A stretch of 64,000 nt of DNA from Tritrichomonas musculus (Eukaryota; Parabasalia; Tritrichomonadida; Tritrichomonadidae). Shown piece after piece: positions 27,601-36,700 of the stretch. The notes under the pieces were generated by a model, which had not been told where the DNA came from, ran no database searches, and saw nothing but the letters and a program-made list of their open reading frames with translations. Where the stretch lies: positions 4,154,001 to 4,218,000 of the forward strand of contig JAPFFF010000007.1 in assembly GCA_039105265.1 (NCBI GenBank). Direction: 5' to 3'. Both the position numbers and the translations under genes were made by a program. The first letter of the stretch is position 1. Each line of letters starts with the position of its first letter.

Positions 27601-29215
27601 CTTCTCGTGAAGGTATGAAATCCTTTTTGAATTTGCCTCCTAGCTTCTCACATTTATCTACATGTCTGTTGAATCTATCCATATGTTCATGACCTTTGTG
27701 AATGTATGAACCACAATGAGGACAAATATGAATATTTGTTAATGCTTCAGCGTTGATGATGTACATTATGTGAATTATCTTATCCTTTGAATACAAGAGA
27801 GCTGAAAACGTTTTGTTTGATTCGTCTGTGTTATGCCATTGGTCTTGTAAATCGAAAAAGCCTTTTTTATCTGTTTCAGTTTGGTTGTATTCATAAATGT
27901 TGACATTGATGTTATGATTCTTCGCTGATTCTTTCATTTCTTCAATTGTGATTCCTTTGAAGGTGTTGATTAATTGTTTTGCTGCTTTTGAAGGCTTCTT
28001 TGTATAACTCAAACCGTGTTCATCACATAATATTTTCTTTGCTGCTGCTGTTCTGTCAGAGATTTTAAATGTTCGTGTTTCGATAAGTTGCTTATTCAAA
28101 CAACAAGCAAGGAAACGATACCAACACAAACAATCATCAACGTTATCAATAATGATATATTTATTTTTGCCAAACAATTCTGAAACTTCATCAATCTTTC
28201 CTGTTATCTTAACAACTCGTGAGATTGTAAACGAAACAGACCAAACGATACATAATTTGATGTTTGAAGTAGTGGTTTCATATTCATGTATTTTTGATTC
28301 AACATACAGTTTAACTTTGTCAACATCTTTACTCTCTCTAACTATTATCGGAATTGATGATTTATAGTTCTTCCATTTGATTTCACTTGCTTCATACGTA
28401 TATCTTTCGTTTTCATTCTTGGGCGGTATCTCAAATATGCCTGTCAATTGAAAATATATTTTGAACGGTTTCACTTCTTGTTTAAACACTGTCTCAGTTA
28501 AATATTCATTGATGTCTTCAATTGATGAAACTCCGTTTTTGTAATATATTTTGATTGGTTCTTTACTGTCTTCATCTAATCGTTCAACCTTTTCACTATC
28601 ATTTGGGAATTGGTCAATGAAATGACTGCATGCTTCGACGGCTTCATCAAAGTTTTCAGGTTCATTGATTATGAAATATGAATCATGTTTTGAATGAACA
28701 CCTTTATAGCCAAACTTTTTGATGTATTCAATTAATTCAGCATTTTCATTGTTGAATCGAATATCTTCATATCGTTGAGGTTGTTTGTTTGTCTTTGGTG
28801 GTAATGGTCTCAATAATATATTTTCAGATTTAATTAATTGAAGGGCTTTGTTGAGTGCATCATGAGCAATTTTAATGTTGGCCTCGATTTGTTTTTGTTT
28901 TAGTTTTTGTTCATCATCTTGTTCTTCTTCTTCAAATTGTTCCTCTTCCTCCTCTTCTTCTTGTTCTTCTGCTTCTTTCTTCATTCTATTGACGAAAGCT
29001 AATATTGTTGTATCATTGATTCTATCACCTTCATGTTCTCTAAAACCGAATGAAGTTAGATAGTTTTCTAAGATTGATTTGAAGTGTTTAACATCATAAT
29101 CACTAGGTTTAGATGTTGATAAGCGAGGTTTTAATTGAAGTTCATTATTGATATACCTGATTTGTTCAATAACAAATGATTTGGTATCTTTTTGATAGTA
29201 ATAACGCGAACTCAT
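24632..29215 (-). CDS. Family B DNA polymerase, protein-primed type, with HNH insert (P-in)
   Basis: This is a 1,527-residue polymerase. An acidic coiled region lies near 85-105. A Cys-containing N-terminal module (DDCLCWYRFLACC near 360) recalls OTU-like modules of Maverick polymerases, and a zinc-finger-like CPHCGSYIHKG follows. The exonuclease has TYDFETME (near 572), FGFNSSRFDSN (near 670) and YNDNDV (near 807). An HNH domain (CHLCGEHF, DRIDNNKGH, CAECNR) sits near 915-1000. The polymerase has DFNSLYPSS (near 1063), MNGSYGYDG (near 1262) and DTDSLY (near 1363). It replicates the element from its ends. The start follows TCATAA. Confidence 0.93.
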   Translation of the reverse strand: MSSRYYYQKDTKSFVIEQIRYINNELQLKPRLSTSKPSDYDVKHFKSILENYLTSFGFREHEGDRINDTTILAFVNRMKKEAEEQEEEEEEEQFEEEEQDDEQKLKQKQIEANIKIAHDALNKALQLIKSENILLRPLPPKTNKQPQRYEDIRFNNENAELIEYIKKFGYKGVHSKHDSYFIINEPENFDEAVEACSHFIDQFPNDSEKVERLDEDSKEPIKIYYKNGVSSIEDINEYLTETVFKQEVKPFKIYFQLTGIFEIPPKNENERYTYEASEIKWKNYKSSIPIIVRESKDVDKVKLYVESKIHEYETTTSNIKLCIVWSVSFTISRVVKITGKIDEVSELFGKNKYIIIDNVDDCLCWYRFLACCLNKQLIETRTFKISDRTAAAKKILCDEHGLSYTKKPSKAAKQLINTFKGITIEEMKESAKNHNINVNIYEYNQTETDKKGFFDLQDQWHNTDESNKTFSALLYSKDKIIHIMYIINAEALTNIHICPHCGSYIHKGHEHMDRFNRHVDKCEKLGGKFKKDFIPSREALPYCPHILNNHVYLYCLSYELEWKPTIHYITYDFETMEQKIEKKVSDKSVINSRLIPLSVSSCVKLDKGLITKNFDIRTNEFIAKWIDWLFVVGCDVYVDKLNHLKSFIKDKSEEELNKIDSSLKTITVFGFNSSRFDSNLFKEQLIKNHWSIDSGMIGTATSLKQFILKSSKYPIRLRFIDAQAFVAGGTLKQFGIDFGGISNSSKGVFPYEAINSENYNEVLSKNEPFKYEDFYSYLNQKNPLTQSDYEEYLIDSKRFATRWDYLLSYNDNDVEMMINPIDNLIQMNAEYKVDLISNLSLSKNASCIKYALAYKDFNPKNDYEIINKSNTFKPTMKWWLNKCDNYRKQDMKHNFCLQKGDSSLQTNQNQRDISKCVSEKDFDAFMKMYESNETGKCHLCGEHFTHTNKPTLDRIDNNKGHQIDNCLLACAECNRLRRRDDDKITRTKIQLKKFCKLHHLPTLITDEKEYYNLRENITGGLSNVLHRVNIRGQTLINKLKYDAVNDRIISYDTSNIVSHVAGIDFNSLYPSSFSSVKHSFNPYHGGIMYMPGSFIKRFDVYDEDGNKNEKVFNAAMNIIQSKKRFDANPEFIFKAEVKLRCPKNKINDLINFPPVFRNINIMNDEQTIGSYMYKYMKDNKLNSADKETRKLTMLLDTCGTFMTFSNYYLWFLIDHGLIVDDIKSLSLYEAHDGFNQFVCEFMKKRQDILSGKAHGNEKFYKISMNGSYGYDGMNSENFNKVRIVDKNKAFQLIASDTYRNGCKLSNDCYLIQSQPHSFKCNTCLQESFWTLDNAKYWYLTFLYDFLYKCIDMNRIHFNSVDTDSLYMSIAGDMNKPIDQLFDYVIKDKSFYDKHIYSFMPNPAINDVYDEKKILGCCVEKFGANQIALCAKCYTIWSDDKTISLKLKGISLKKNNIKSSDYKNVIEKQSVMKGKNINLQLNSQLMSKITVIKNALTAAHSKMLVLSNHCCCPYVNGFTAKDYYIENH
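26503..26534 (+). repeat. 32-bp twin-hairpin micro-element, copy B, inside polymerase gene
   Basis: The first stem is GCGAT-GAA-ATCGC-like (GAAGCGATGAATCGCC) and the second TTTTTGC-AAGCAAAAA. Compared with the P-mid polymerase, the P-in protein has 10 extra residues here, in frame, just before the HNH domain. The micro-element therefore inserted without stopping translation. Confidence 0.78.
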
Positions 29216-29301
29216 TTATGATATAATTAAAAAATCAAATTATTTGAAATTTGAAAAATGTTAAATCAAAAAAAATAATTCAGGTTTTTTATTTCATTGA
29301 A

Positions 29302-29814
29302 ATGACAGAATTAATAGAGATATTGAAACATGTTGATGCAATCCGTCATTTGTTAACGATATTGATTGCTAAATCAGATGATAATGAAGCTTTCAGGAAC
29401 CTTGTGAATAACGTTTCATTTGACAATGACAATAATGATTCATCATCAGATGATGAAAATCTACCCCATTTCTCTGAACAAAATAGTTTATTGAATGATA
29501 TAACACCAAAAAGTGATAAACCAAAGCGCTCCATATTCAATTCATCAAAGTTCTTAAACACTCATGAACGTGAATTAGTTATACAGTTCCTTGATGAAGA
29601 ACGAATGAATGAAATTAATAAGTTGCCAGCACATAAACAAGCATCATACACAAAACTATTAATCAAAAAGCATTTAAACATAGATATATCAACGTACATG
29701 GTTAACAAGATTCTCACATTGAAAAGGCAACAGACTCATGACAATGATGACAATGATAACAATAACAATAACAATAATAACAATAACAATCAAAGAAGAC
29801 CACAATTGATTTGA
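29302..29814 (+). CDS. 170-aa protein with HTH-like segment and Asn run (P-in)
   Basis: The ATG at 29302 follows TCATT, an Inr-like site, and diverges from the polymerase gene. The conserved core (KRSIFNSSKFLN, then VIQFLDEERMNEINKLP) is followed by a helix-turn-helix-like segment (LIKKHLNIDISTYMVNKIL). The tail is Asp/Asn-rich and repetitive. The P-mid homologue at 33332 is shorter because it lacks the Asp-rich middle and the Asn tail. It may be a DNA-binding regulator. Confidence 0.65.
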   Translation: MTELIEILKHVDAIRHLLTILIAKSDDNEAFRNLVNNVSFDNDNNDSSSDDENLPHFSEQNSLLNDITPKSDKPKRSIFNSSKFLNTHERELVIQFLDEERMNEINKLPAHKQASYTKLLIKKHLNIDISTYMVNKILTLKRQQTHDNDDNDNNNNNNNNNNNQRRPQLI

Positions 29815-29851
29815 ATTCATTGAATCTTTTGAAGTTTTATTTTTGGTTTAA

Positions 29852-30097
29852 ATGAATAGTGCACTTAATGGTTTGAGTTGTGATTCTTCAGCTTTACACG
29901 CTCAGTTTAGAAGGGTAAAGGATAAGATATTCAATGAATGCATGAATTCTGAAGATGATGCATTAAACGGAAAGTTTGATAAGATGATTCACATATTGTC
30001 GATATATAAACAACTATTTAATGATATTGAATCGATTAAAATACAATTAAGAGCTATTGATGAACGTATCAAATCAGCTGAACAGATGACTTTGTAA
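29852..30097 (+). CDS. 81-aa helical protein (P-in)
   Basis: This small protein (MNSALNGLSCDSSALHAQFR) is predicted to be mostly helical with a coiled-coil C-terminus (IESIKIQLRAIDERIKS). A close copy is at 33048 in P-mid, in the same order between the HTH-like and 191-residue genes. The function is unknown. Confidence 0.68.
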   Translation: MNSALNGLSCDSSALHAQFRRVKDKIFNECMNSEDDALNGKFDKMIHILSIYKQLFNDIESIKIQLRAIDERIKSAEQMTL

Positions 30098-30151
30098 ATG
30101 AATCATTGAATGACTCATCATTGATGTTGTTTTATTTTTATTCAAACATTC

Positions 30152-30727
30152 ATGGCATTATCAAAAGCTCGTATATTAAGTAGCGAGAACGATGCATCAG
30201 TTAAGCAGGAACAATCAACCAGTATTAATATAAACATCAAACCAAAGCAACCACAACCAGTTGAATATCCATCAGTTCAACCATTACCACAATCATCTCA
30301 AGCCACAAATTTTACTATACCTCAGATGAGTGGAGTATATCAATCACAGCATCCAACAAACAACGTTTCCCTAGAAAGGGGTATAAGTGATATAGGAGCT
30401 GATATAACAGAACTTGAAACCAAAAACAAATTCCTTGAGATATTGTTATCAATCTATGAAACAAATCCAATAAAAGTCAATGATTTATTGATTTGTCATT
30501 CAAATACATTAATGGAACTCATCAAATTACTAACACAAGCTGATAAAGTTGAATTGATTGTCAATGATGATTGTGCGTGTAATGGTTGCGTTTCTCGTTC
30601 CAAATATCTTTTGATTGATAGGATTTTGGTGTACAAAAATAATGAATCAAATGACTTGAAATACAAATATAATAGCATTTATACCGAACTCATTAGACAC
30701 AACATTTCATTAAAAACATGTATTTAA
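30152..30727 (+). CDS. 191-aa conserved Polinton protein (P-in)
   Basis: It begins MALSKARILSSENDASVKQEQ, followed by a Pro/Gln-rich, probably disordered middle. A folded C-terminal half follows (KFLEILLSIYETNP, ICHSNTLMELIKLL, CACNGCVSRSKYL), with clustered Cys residues. Homologues are in P-mid (split by P-in) and in P-out at 55298 (entered by P-right). The function is unknown. It precedes the packaging ATPase in P-in but follows the capsid gene in P-out. Confidence 0.72.
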   Translation: MALSKARILSSENDASVKQEQSTSININIKPKQPQPVEYPSVQPLPQSSQATNFTIPQMSGVYQSQHPTNNVSLERGISDIGADITELETKNKFLEILLSIYETNPIKVNDLLICHSNTLMELIKLLTQADKVELIVNDDCACNGCVSRSKYLLIDRILVYKNNESNDLKYKYNSIYTELIRHNISLKTCI

Positions 30728-30893
30728 AAACTAATAAATGATATATGAAATATTAGTGGTTTCATTATTAACAGGTTTATTTTTAGTGAAGCTTGTTGAA
30801 GTATCATTAATGATGCCTGACAAAGAACCAGAACTCAGTGAAGAGATAAGAACAAAAATGTATTCATGAAGAGCTTTAACGAAAACTAAAGAA

Positions 30894-31838
30894 ATGAAAG
30901 GTTTCATGAAACCCACTCAGTTTAATTACAAAGAGATTTTATTCTCTAGTGGTTCTGATTATGATGATGACCAAATGAGTTTTGCATTTGAATATGAATC
31001 ATTCAAGCCAACAGTTAATGAAAAGACATTTAATATTGATGATGAGATGAATAAAGCATATCAACGCAATGAATCAAAAATAAAAAACGAATCAATCAGA
31101 CCAATCGCAAACGGTATTTATTCATATTACAATTCATTGAACATACTCGTTGGTCAGCAAGGTAAAGGAAAGAGTCATATAATGCTACGAGATGTTATTC
31201 AAATGTCTCGAATGAAGAACGCTGGCTTTCATTTAATTGTTTATGTATCACGAAACGGAACAATCAATGATGCAACATTCGAAAGCCAACGCGAATTGAT
31301 ACAGCTACCAATAAAAACTGTTGCTGACAGCAATGCTGAAGAATATCTTAAACAACTTGATTTATATAAAGAATTGTATAACAAATATTCATCAACACCA
31401 AAAATAGTAATCGAAGGGACGGAGTCACCTTTTGCGAAGCAAAATGAAAAGAAGTTAAACGATATGTTTGAGTTTCTTCATATCAATAAACTAGGTCAAC
31501 CAAATAAACCACTAAATACTATCATTCTTTGTGAAGACTTCTTGAAATCGAAACTAATTAAATCATCCTATTTTATCAATACCATCAGTCAGCTTCGACA
31601 TAAGAATCTAATCATATTCGTTAACATCCAGTTCTTCAAAGCTTTAACAACAGAATGGAAAAATAATGCAACATCATTCTTCATCTTTAGTGGTTATTCA
31701 CGACAGAAACTCGGCTACATATATCAACAAGTTCCATTTCCAATAGATTTCGAAGAGCTATGGAATCGATACAGAACAATGAAAGCACATCAATTCGTTT
31801 TAATCAATGTTCGAACTAATAACCTTTCATTCATCTAA
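30894..31838 (+). CDS. FtsK/HerA-type packaging ATPase (P-in)
   Basis: This 314-residue genome-packaging ATPase has Walker A GQQGKGKSH near residue 86 and a Walker B strand IILCEDF near 209. It is nearly identical to the P-mid copy at 1264 apart from 10 extra residues (EGTESPFAKQ) encoded by a 32-bp micro-element at 31413. Its 3' end overlaps that of the convergent 152-residue gene by about 12 bp. Confidence 0.9.
   Translation: MKGFMKPTQFNYKEILFSSGSDYDDDQMSFAFEYESFKPTVNEKTFNIDDEMNKAYQRNESKIKNESIRPIANGIYSYYNSLNILVGQQGKGKSHIMLRDVIQMSRMKNAGFHLIVYVSRNGTINDATFESQRELIQLPIKTVADSNAEEYLKQLDLYKELYNKYSSTPKIVIEGTESPFAKQNEKKLNDMFEFLHINKLGQPNKPLNTIILCEDFLKSKLIKSSYFINTISQLRHKNLIIFVNIQFFKALTTEWKNNATSFFIFSGYSRQKLGYIYQQVPFPIDFEELWNRYRTMKAHQFVLINVRTNNLSFI
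31413..31444 (+). repeat. 32-bp twin-hairpin micro-element, copy C, inside ATPase gene
   Basis: The stems are GGGAC-GGA-GTCAC and TTTTGC-GAA-GCAAAA. The P-mid ATPase lacks it, giving a clean comparison: a net gain of 30 bp in frame between Walker A and Walker B. Confidence 0.82.
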
Positions 31839-32285
31839 TACAATTTGTTGTTGAACACCAACAAACAGCTGTGGTGTATTGATATTATATTTTTGTCTCA
31901 TTTGTTCAATCAATTCCTTTGTTTTCTTATCTGTTGCTTTCCTTATGCTGTAATTATAATACTTATATTCTTTGAATGATTGTTCTTCACTTGAACCTTC
32001 AACGAAGAATTCAATGGATGTTGTTGATATTCTTCTTCTAACATTTGATGTAAGTGTTATGTATTCAAGACCGAGTTCAACAATCTTATCATGATAGAAT
32101 CGTTTGAATTCATTCTCTTTGTTCTTCAATGATATGTACATCACTTTAGCTTTATATGTAGCCTTTCCACTTGGTATTGGATATCTATCACACAATATTG
32201 AGAAATCACATTGTTTAAACTTCTCTGTTTCATCCAGCATATCAATCAATGAATTGATGTAATCATAAACCTTTGGTGTTGTCAT
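31827..32285 (-). CDS. Conserved Polinton protein of 152 aa (P-in)
   Basis: This is the close counterpart of the P-mid protein at 817. It begins MTTPKVYDYINSLIDMLDE and is conserved to the end (FVGVQQQIVLDE). It is the last gene before the right TIR and converges on the packaging ATPase. No known fold is recognised. Confidence 0.75.
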   Translation of the reverse strand: MTTPKVYDYINSLIDMLDETEKFKQCDFSILCDRYPIPSGKATYKAKVMYISLKNKENEFKRFYHDKIVELGLEYITLTSNVRRRISTTSIEFFVEGSSEEQSFKEYKYYNYSIRKATDKKTKELIEQMRQKYNINTPQLFVGVQQQIVLDE

Positions 32286-32321
32286 GTCTTTATCATGAAA
32301 TTAAAAAATAAAAACGTCATT

Positions 32322-32687
32322 GAAGACATCAACAGCCTCAAAAATAAAGTTCATCAGCTTGAGAATGAATTAAATGAATTGTCTAATAAATGAAACATCA
32401 ATTGATGGTAATCATTAAATGAGTTCATATTATTTTTGTTCATTAGTCGTGTTGACGGCGGGCTTTAGCCTGACGGAAACCGACTGATATATACTACTAA
32501 ACAAGTTCAAAGATGTAAATTCAAAGATGAAGATTCAAAAGTGTCTACCCGATTTTTGAATGAAATGAGGGGCTAATTTTGAAAAAGTGGTGATTTTTTG
32601 AGTCATGGCGCCGATGTTTGGGGTCTGTAAAGCCTGGTTTGAGGGGTCATTTTTTAATCCCCCCTCCAGACGGTCCCTATTTTCTCT
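32322..32687 (-). repeat. P-in right terminal inverted repeat, 366 bp
   Basis: This mirrors 2621-2986. It carries a copy of the 3' end of the 75-residue coiled-coil gene (32322-32393) that does not continue into a gene here. Such TIRs with partial genes suggest that TIR boundaries move by copying one end onto the other. Confidence 0.92.
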
Positions 32688-32693
32688 ATAGAT

Positions 32694-32993
32694 TGATAAC
32701 AATATCTCAAGGAATTTGTTTTTGGTTTCAAGTTCTGTTATATCAGCTCCAATATCACTGATACCTCTTTCTAGGGAAACGTTGTTTGTTGGATGCTGTG
32801 ATTGATATACTCCACTCATCTGAGGTATAGTAAAATTTGTGGCTTGAGATGATTGTGGTAATGGTTGAACTGATGGATATTCAACTGGTTGTGGTTGCTT
32901 TGGTTTGATGTTTATATTAATACTGGTTGATTGTTCCTGCTTAACTGATGCATCGTTCTCGCTACTTAATATACGAGCTTTTGATAATGCCAT
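32694..32993 (-). pseudogene. 191-aa family protein, N-terminal piece (P-mid)
   Basis: This piece encodes MALSKARILSSEND and the Pro/Gln-rich middle, identical in type to 30152. Beyond 32694 the frame runs into the P-in TIR. The C-terminal piece is at 2345-2614. Confidence 0.85.
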
Positions 32994-33047
32994 GAATGTT
33001 TGAATAAAAATAAAACAACATTAATGATGAGTCATTCAATGATTCAT

Positions 33048-33293
33048 TTACAAAGTCATTTGTTCAGCTGATTTGATACGTTCATCAATAGCTCTTAATT
33101 GTATTTTAATCGATTCAATATCATTAAATAGTTGTTTATATATCGACAATATGTGAATCATCTTATCAAACTTTCCGTTTAATGCATCATCTTCAGAATT
33201 CATACATTCATTGAATATCTTGTCTTTAACTATTCGAAACTGAGCATAAAGAGCTGATAAATCATTATTCAGTCCGTTAATTGCACTATTCAT
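33048..33293 (-). CDS. 81-aa helical protein (P-mid)
   Basis: This is the counterpart of 29852, differing mainly in the first 25 residues (GLNNDLSALYAQFRIVKD). The same order of neighbours is kept. The function is unknown. Confidence 0.68.
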   Translation of the reverse strand: MNSAINGLNNDLSALYAQFRIVKDKIFNECMNSEDDALNGKFDKMIHILSIYKQLFNDIESIKIQLRAIDERIKSAEQMTL

Positions 33294-33331
33294 TTTAAAC
33301 CAAAAATAAACAAATTAATTAAATGATATTT

Positions 33332-33682
33332 TTATTCTTTGTTGTTCTTAAATGCCAATAATCTATTAATCATATATGATGATACATTTAACTTCAATTT
33401 TTCCTTCAATAAGTTTTGTGTATATGAACACCTTTTATGTCCTGGCAACTTATTTATATCATTCATTACTTTATCATCCAAAAATTGTATAACTTTTTCA
33501 CGTTCATCCTTGTTCAAGAACTTTGATGAATTGAATATTGAACGCGTTCTTTTATGGTTTGCTTCTGTATTTGCTTCTTCATTTGTTTCTTCTTCTTCAC
33601 TTACTTCTTGTTTTGATTCTAATATCAAAAGTAATTTATGTATTTCTTCAATGTGTTTTATTATTTCTCTTAACTCAGACAT
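33332..33682 (-). CDS. 116-aa HTH-like protein (P-mid)
   Basis: This is the shorter counterpart of 29302. It has KRTRSIFNSSKFLN and VIQFLDDKVMNDINKLP, then a helix-turn-helix-like end (LLKEKLKLNVSSYMINRLL). An acidic stretch near residues 25-40 replaces the Asp/Asn-rich segments of the P-in protein. It diverges from the polymerase gene. Confidence 0.65.
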   Translation of the reverse strand: MSELREIIKHIEEIHKLLLILESKQEVSEEEETNEEANTEANHKRTRSIFNSSKFLNKDEREKVIQFLDDKVMNDINKLPGHKRCSYTQNLLKEKLKLNVSSYMINRLLAFKNNKE

Positions 33683-33774
33683 TTCAATGAAATAAAAAAC
33701 TCAAAAAAAAATTTATTTTTTGATTTAACATTTTTTCAAAATTCAAATAATTTGATTTTTTAATTATATCATAA

Positions 33775-36700
33775 ATGAGTTCTCGTTATTACTATAGAAA
33801 AGATACCAAATCATTTGTTATTGAACAAATCAGGTATATCAATAATGAACTTCAATTAAAACCTCGTTTGTCAACATCTAAACCTAGTGATTATGATGTA
33901 AAACATTTCAAGTCAATCTTAGAAAATTATCTAACTTCATTTGGCTTTAGAGAACATGAAGGTAATAGAATAGATGACATATCAATATTAGATTTCGTCA
34001 ATAGAATGAAAAGAGAAGCAGAAGAACAAGAAGAAGAGGAGGAAGAGGAACAATTTGAAGAAGAAGAACAAAATGATGAACAAAAACTAAAAGAAAAACA
34101 AATCGAGGACAACATTAAAATAGCTCATGATGCACTCAACAAAGCTCTTCAATTAATTAAATCTGAAAATGTATTATTGAGACCATTACCACCAAAGACA
34201 AACAAACAGCCTCAACGATATGAAGACATTCGATTTAACAATGAAAATGCTGAATTAATTGAATATCTCAAAAAGTTTAGCTATAAAGGTGTTCATTCAA
34301 AACATGATTCATATTTCATAATCAACGAACCTGAGAACTTTGATGAAGCAGTTGAAGCATGTAGTCATTTCATTGACCAATTCCCAAATGATAGTGAAAA
34401 GGTTGAACGATTAGATGAAGACAGTAAAGAACCGATTAAAATATATTACAAAAACGGTGTTTCATCAATTGAAGACATCAATGAATATTTAACTGAAACA
34501 GTATTTAAACAAGAAGTGAAACCGTTCAAAATATATTTTCAATTGACTGGTATATTTGAGATACCACCAAAGAATGAAAGTGAAAGATATACATATGAGG
34601 CAAGTGATATTAATTGGAAGAATTATAAATCATCAATTCCGATAATTGTTAGAGAGAATAAAGATATTGATAAAATTAAACTGTATATTGAATCAAAGAT
34701 TCATGAATATGAAACCACGGCTTCAAACATTAAATTATGTATCGTTTGGTCTGTTTCATTTACAATCTCTCGTGTAGTTAAGATAACAGGAAAGATTGAT
34801 GAAGTTTCAGAATTGTTTGGCAAAAATAAATATATCATTATTGATAACGTTGATGATTGTTTGTGTTGGTATCGTTTCCTTGCTTGTTGTTTGTTTCCTG
34901 AACTAACAAATCAAAACAAAGATGAAAAGAAAACAAAATATAATACAGCTAACAGAACCAAAGCAGCAAAGAAAATATTATGTGAAGACCACGGAATAAC
35001 TTATTCAACTAAACCTACAAAAGAAGCAAATCAAATCATCAATTCGTTCAAAGGTATCACGATTGAAGAAATGAAGGAATCAGCCAAGAATCATAACATC
35101 AATGTCAACATCTATGAATATGACAAAGAGAAACATATTTATGATATTCAAGAACAATGGCATAACATAGACGAATCAAACAAAACGTTTTCAGCCCTGT
35201 TGTATTCAAAGGATAAGATACTTCACATAATGTACATCATCAACGCTGAAGCATTAACAAATATTCATATTTGTCCTCATTGTGGTTCATACATTCACAA
35301 AGGAAATAACAATATTGACAGATTCAACAGACATGTAGATAAATGTGAGAAGCTAGGAGGTAAATTCAAAAAGGATTTCATTCCTTCACGAGAAGCTTTA
35401 CCGTACTGCCCGCACATCTTAAACAATCCTGTTTATTTGTATTGTCTTTCATATGAGCTTGAATGGAAGCCAACAAAGCATTATATCACTTATGATTTTG
35501 AAACAATGGAGCAAAAGATTGAAAAGAAAGTCAGTGATAAATCTGTTATCAATTCTCGATTGATTCCTTTGAGTGTTTCATCATGTGTGAAGCTTGATAA
35601 AGGTTTGATAACAAAGAACTTTGATATACGAACAAATGAATTCATTGCCAAATGGATTGACTGGTTATTTGTTGCTGGCTGTGATGTGTATGTTGATAAA
35701 TTGAATCATTTAAAATCATTCATTAAAGATAAATCGGAAGAAGAACTCAATAAAATAGATACATCATTGAAAACAATAACAGTATTCGGTTTTAATTCAT
35801 CACGATTTGATTCAAACTTATTCAAAGAGCAATTGATTAAAAATCATTGGTCTATCGATAGCGGAATGATTGGAACAGCTACATCATTGAAACAATTTAT
35901 ATTGAAATCATCAAAGTATCCTATTCGATTACGATTCATTGACGCACAAGCATTTGTTGCTGGAGGAACACTCAAACAGTTTGGAATCGATTTCGGAGGT
36001 ATATCTAACAGTTCGAAAGGAGTATTTCCTTATGAAGCAATCAACAGCGAGAATTATAATGAAGTGTTATCAAAGAATGAACCATTCAAATATGAAGACT
36101 TCTATAGCTATCTCAATCAAAAGAATCCATTAACAAAAGCTGATTATGAAGAGTATTTGATAGATTCAAAGAGGTTTCCAACACGTTGGGATTACTTGTT
36201 GTCATACAACGACAATGATGTTGAAATGATGATTAAACCGATTGATAATCTTATTCAAATGAATGCTGAATATAAAGTTGATTTGATAAGTAATCTTTCA
36301 TTGTCAAAGAACGCTTCATGTATCAAATATGCTCTCGCTTACAAAGATTTCAACCCGAAGAACGACTATGAAATCATCAACAAATCAAATACATTCAAAC
36401 CATCAATGAAATGGTGGTTAAATAAATGTGATAACTATCGAAAGCAAGATGAAAAACATAACCAGACGAACCAAAATCAGCGAGATATATCAAAATGTGT
36501 TAGTGAAAAAGATTTTGATGCTTTCATGAAATTGTATGAATCAAATGAAACAGGTAAATGTCATTTGTGTGGTGAACACTTCACATATGAAAACAAACCA
36601 ACTCTTGACCGAATAGATAACAACAAAGGACATCAGATTGATAACTGTTTACTTGCTTGTGCTGAATGTAATCGTTTGAGACAAAGAGATGATGACAAGA

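Larger units (their letters stand above)
2621..32687. mobile_element. P-in: Polinton nested inside P-mid
   Basis: This is a Polinton of 30,067 bp that itself contains the 8.4-kb element S, giving about 21.6 kb without it. It begins AGAGAAAATAGGGACC and ends with the reverse complement. It is flanked by ATAGAT at both sides, inside a P-mid gene whose flanking codons match the intact copy in P-in itself. The gene set is small structural genes, major capsid, HNH, integrase, fibre, KilA-N, polymerase B and ATPase. The TIR copies look identical, so the insertion is recent. Apart from the S insertion it looks nearly whole. Confidence 0.94.
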
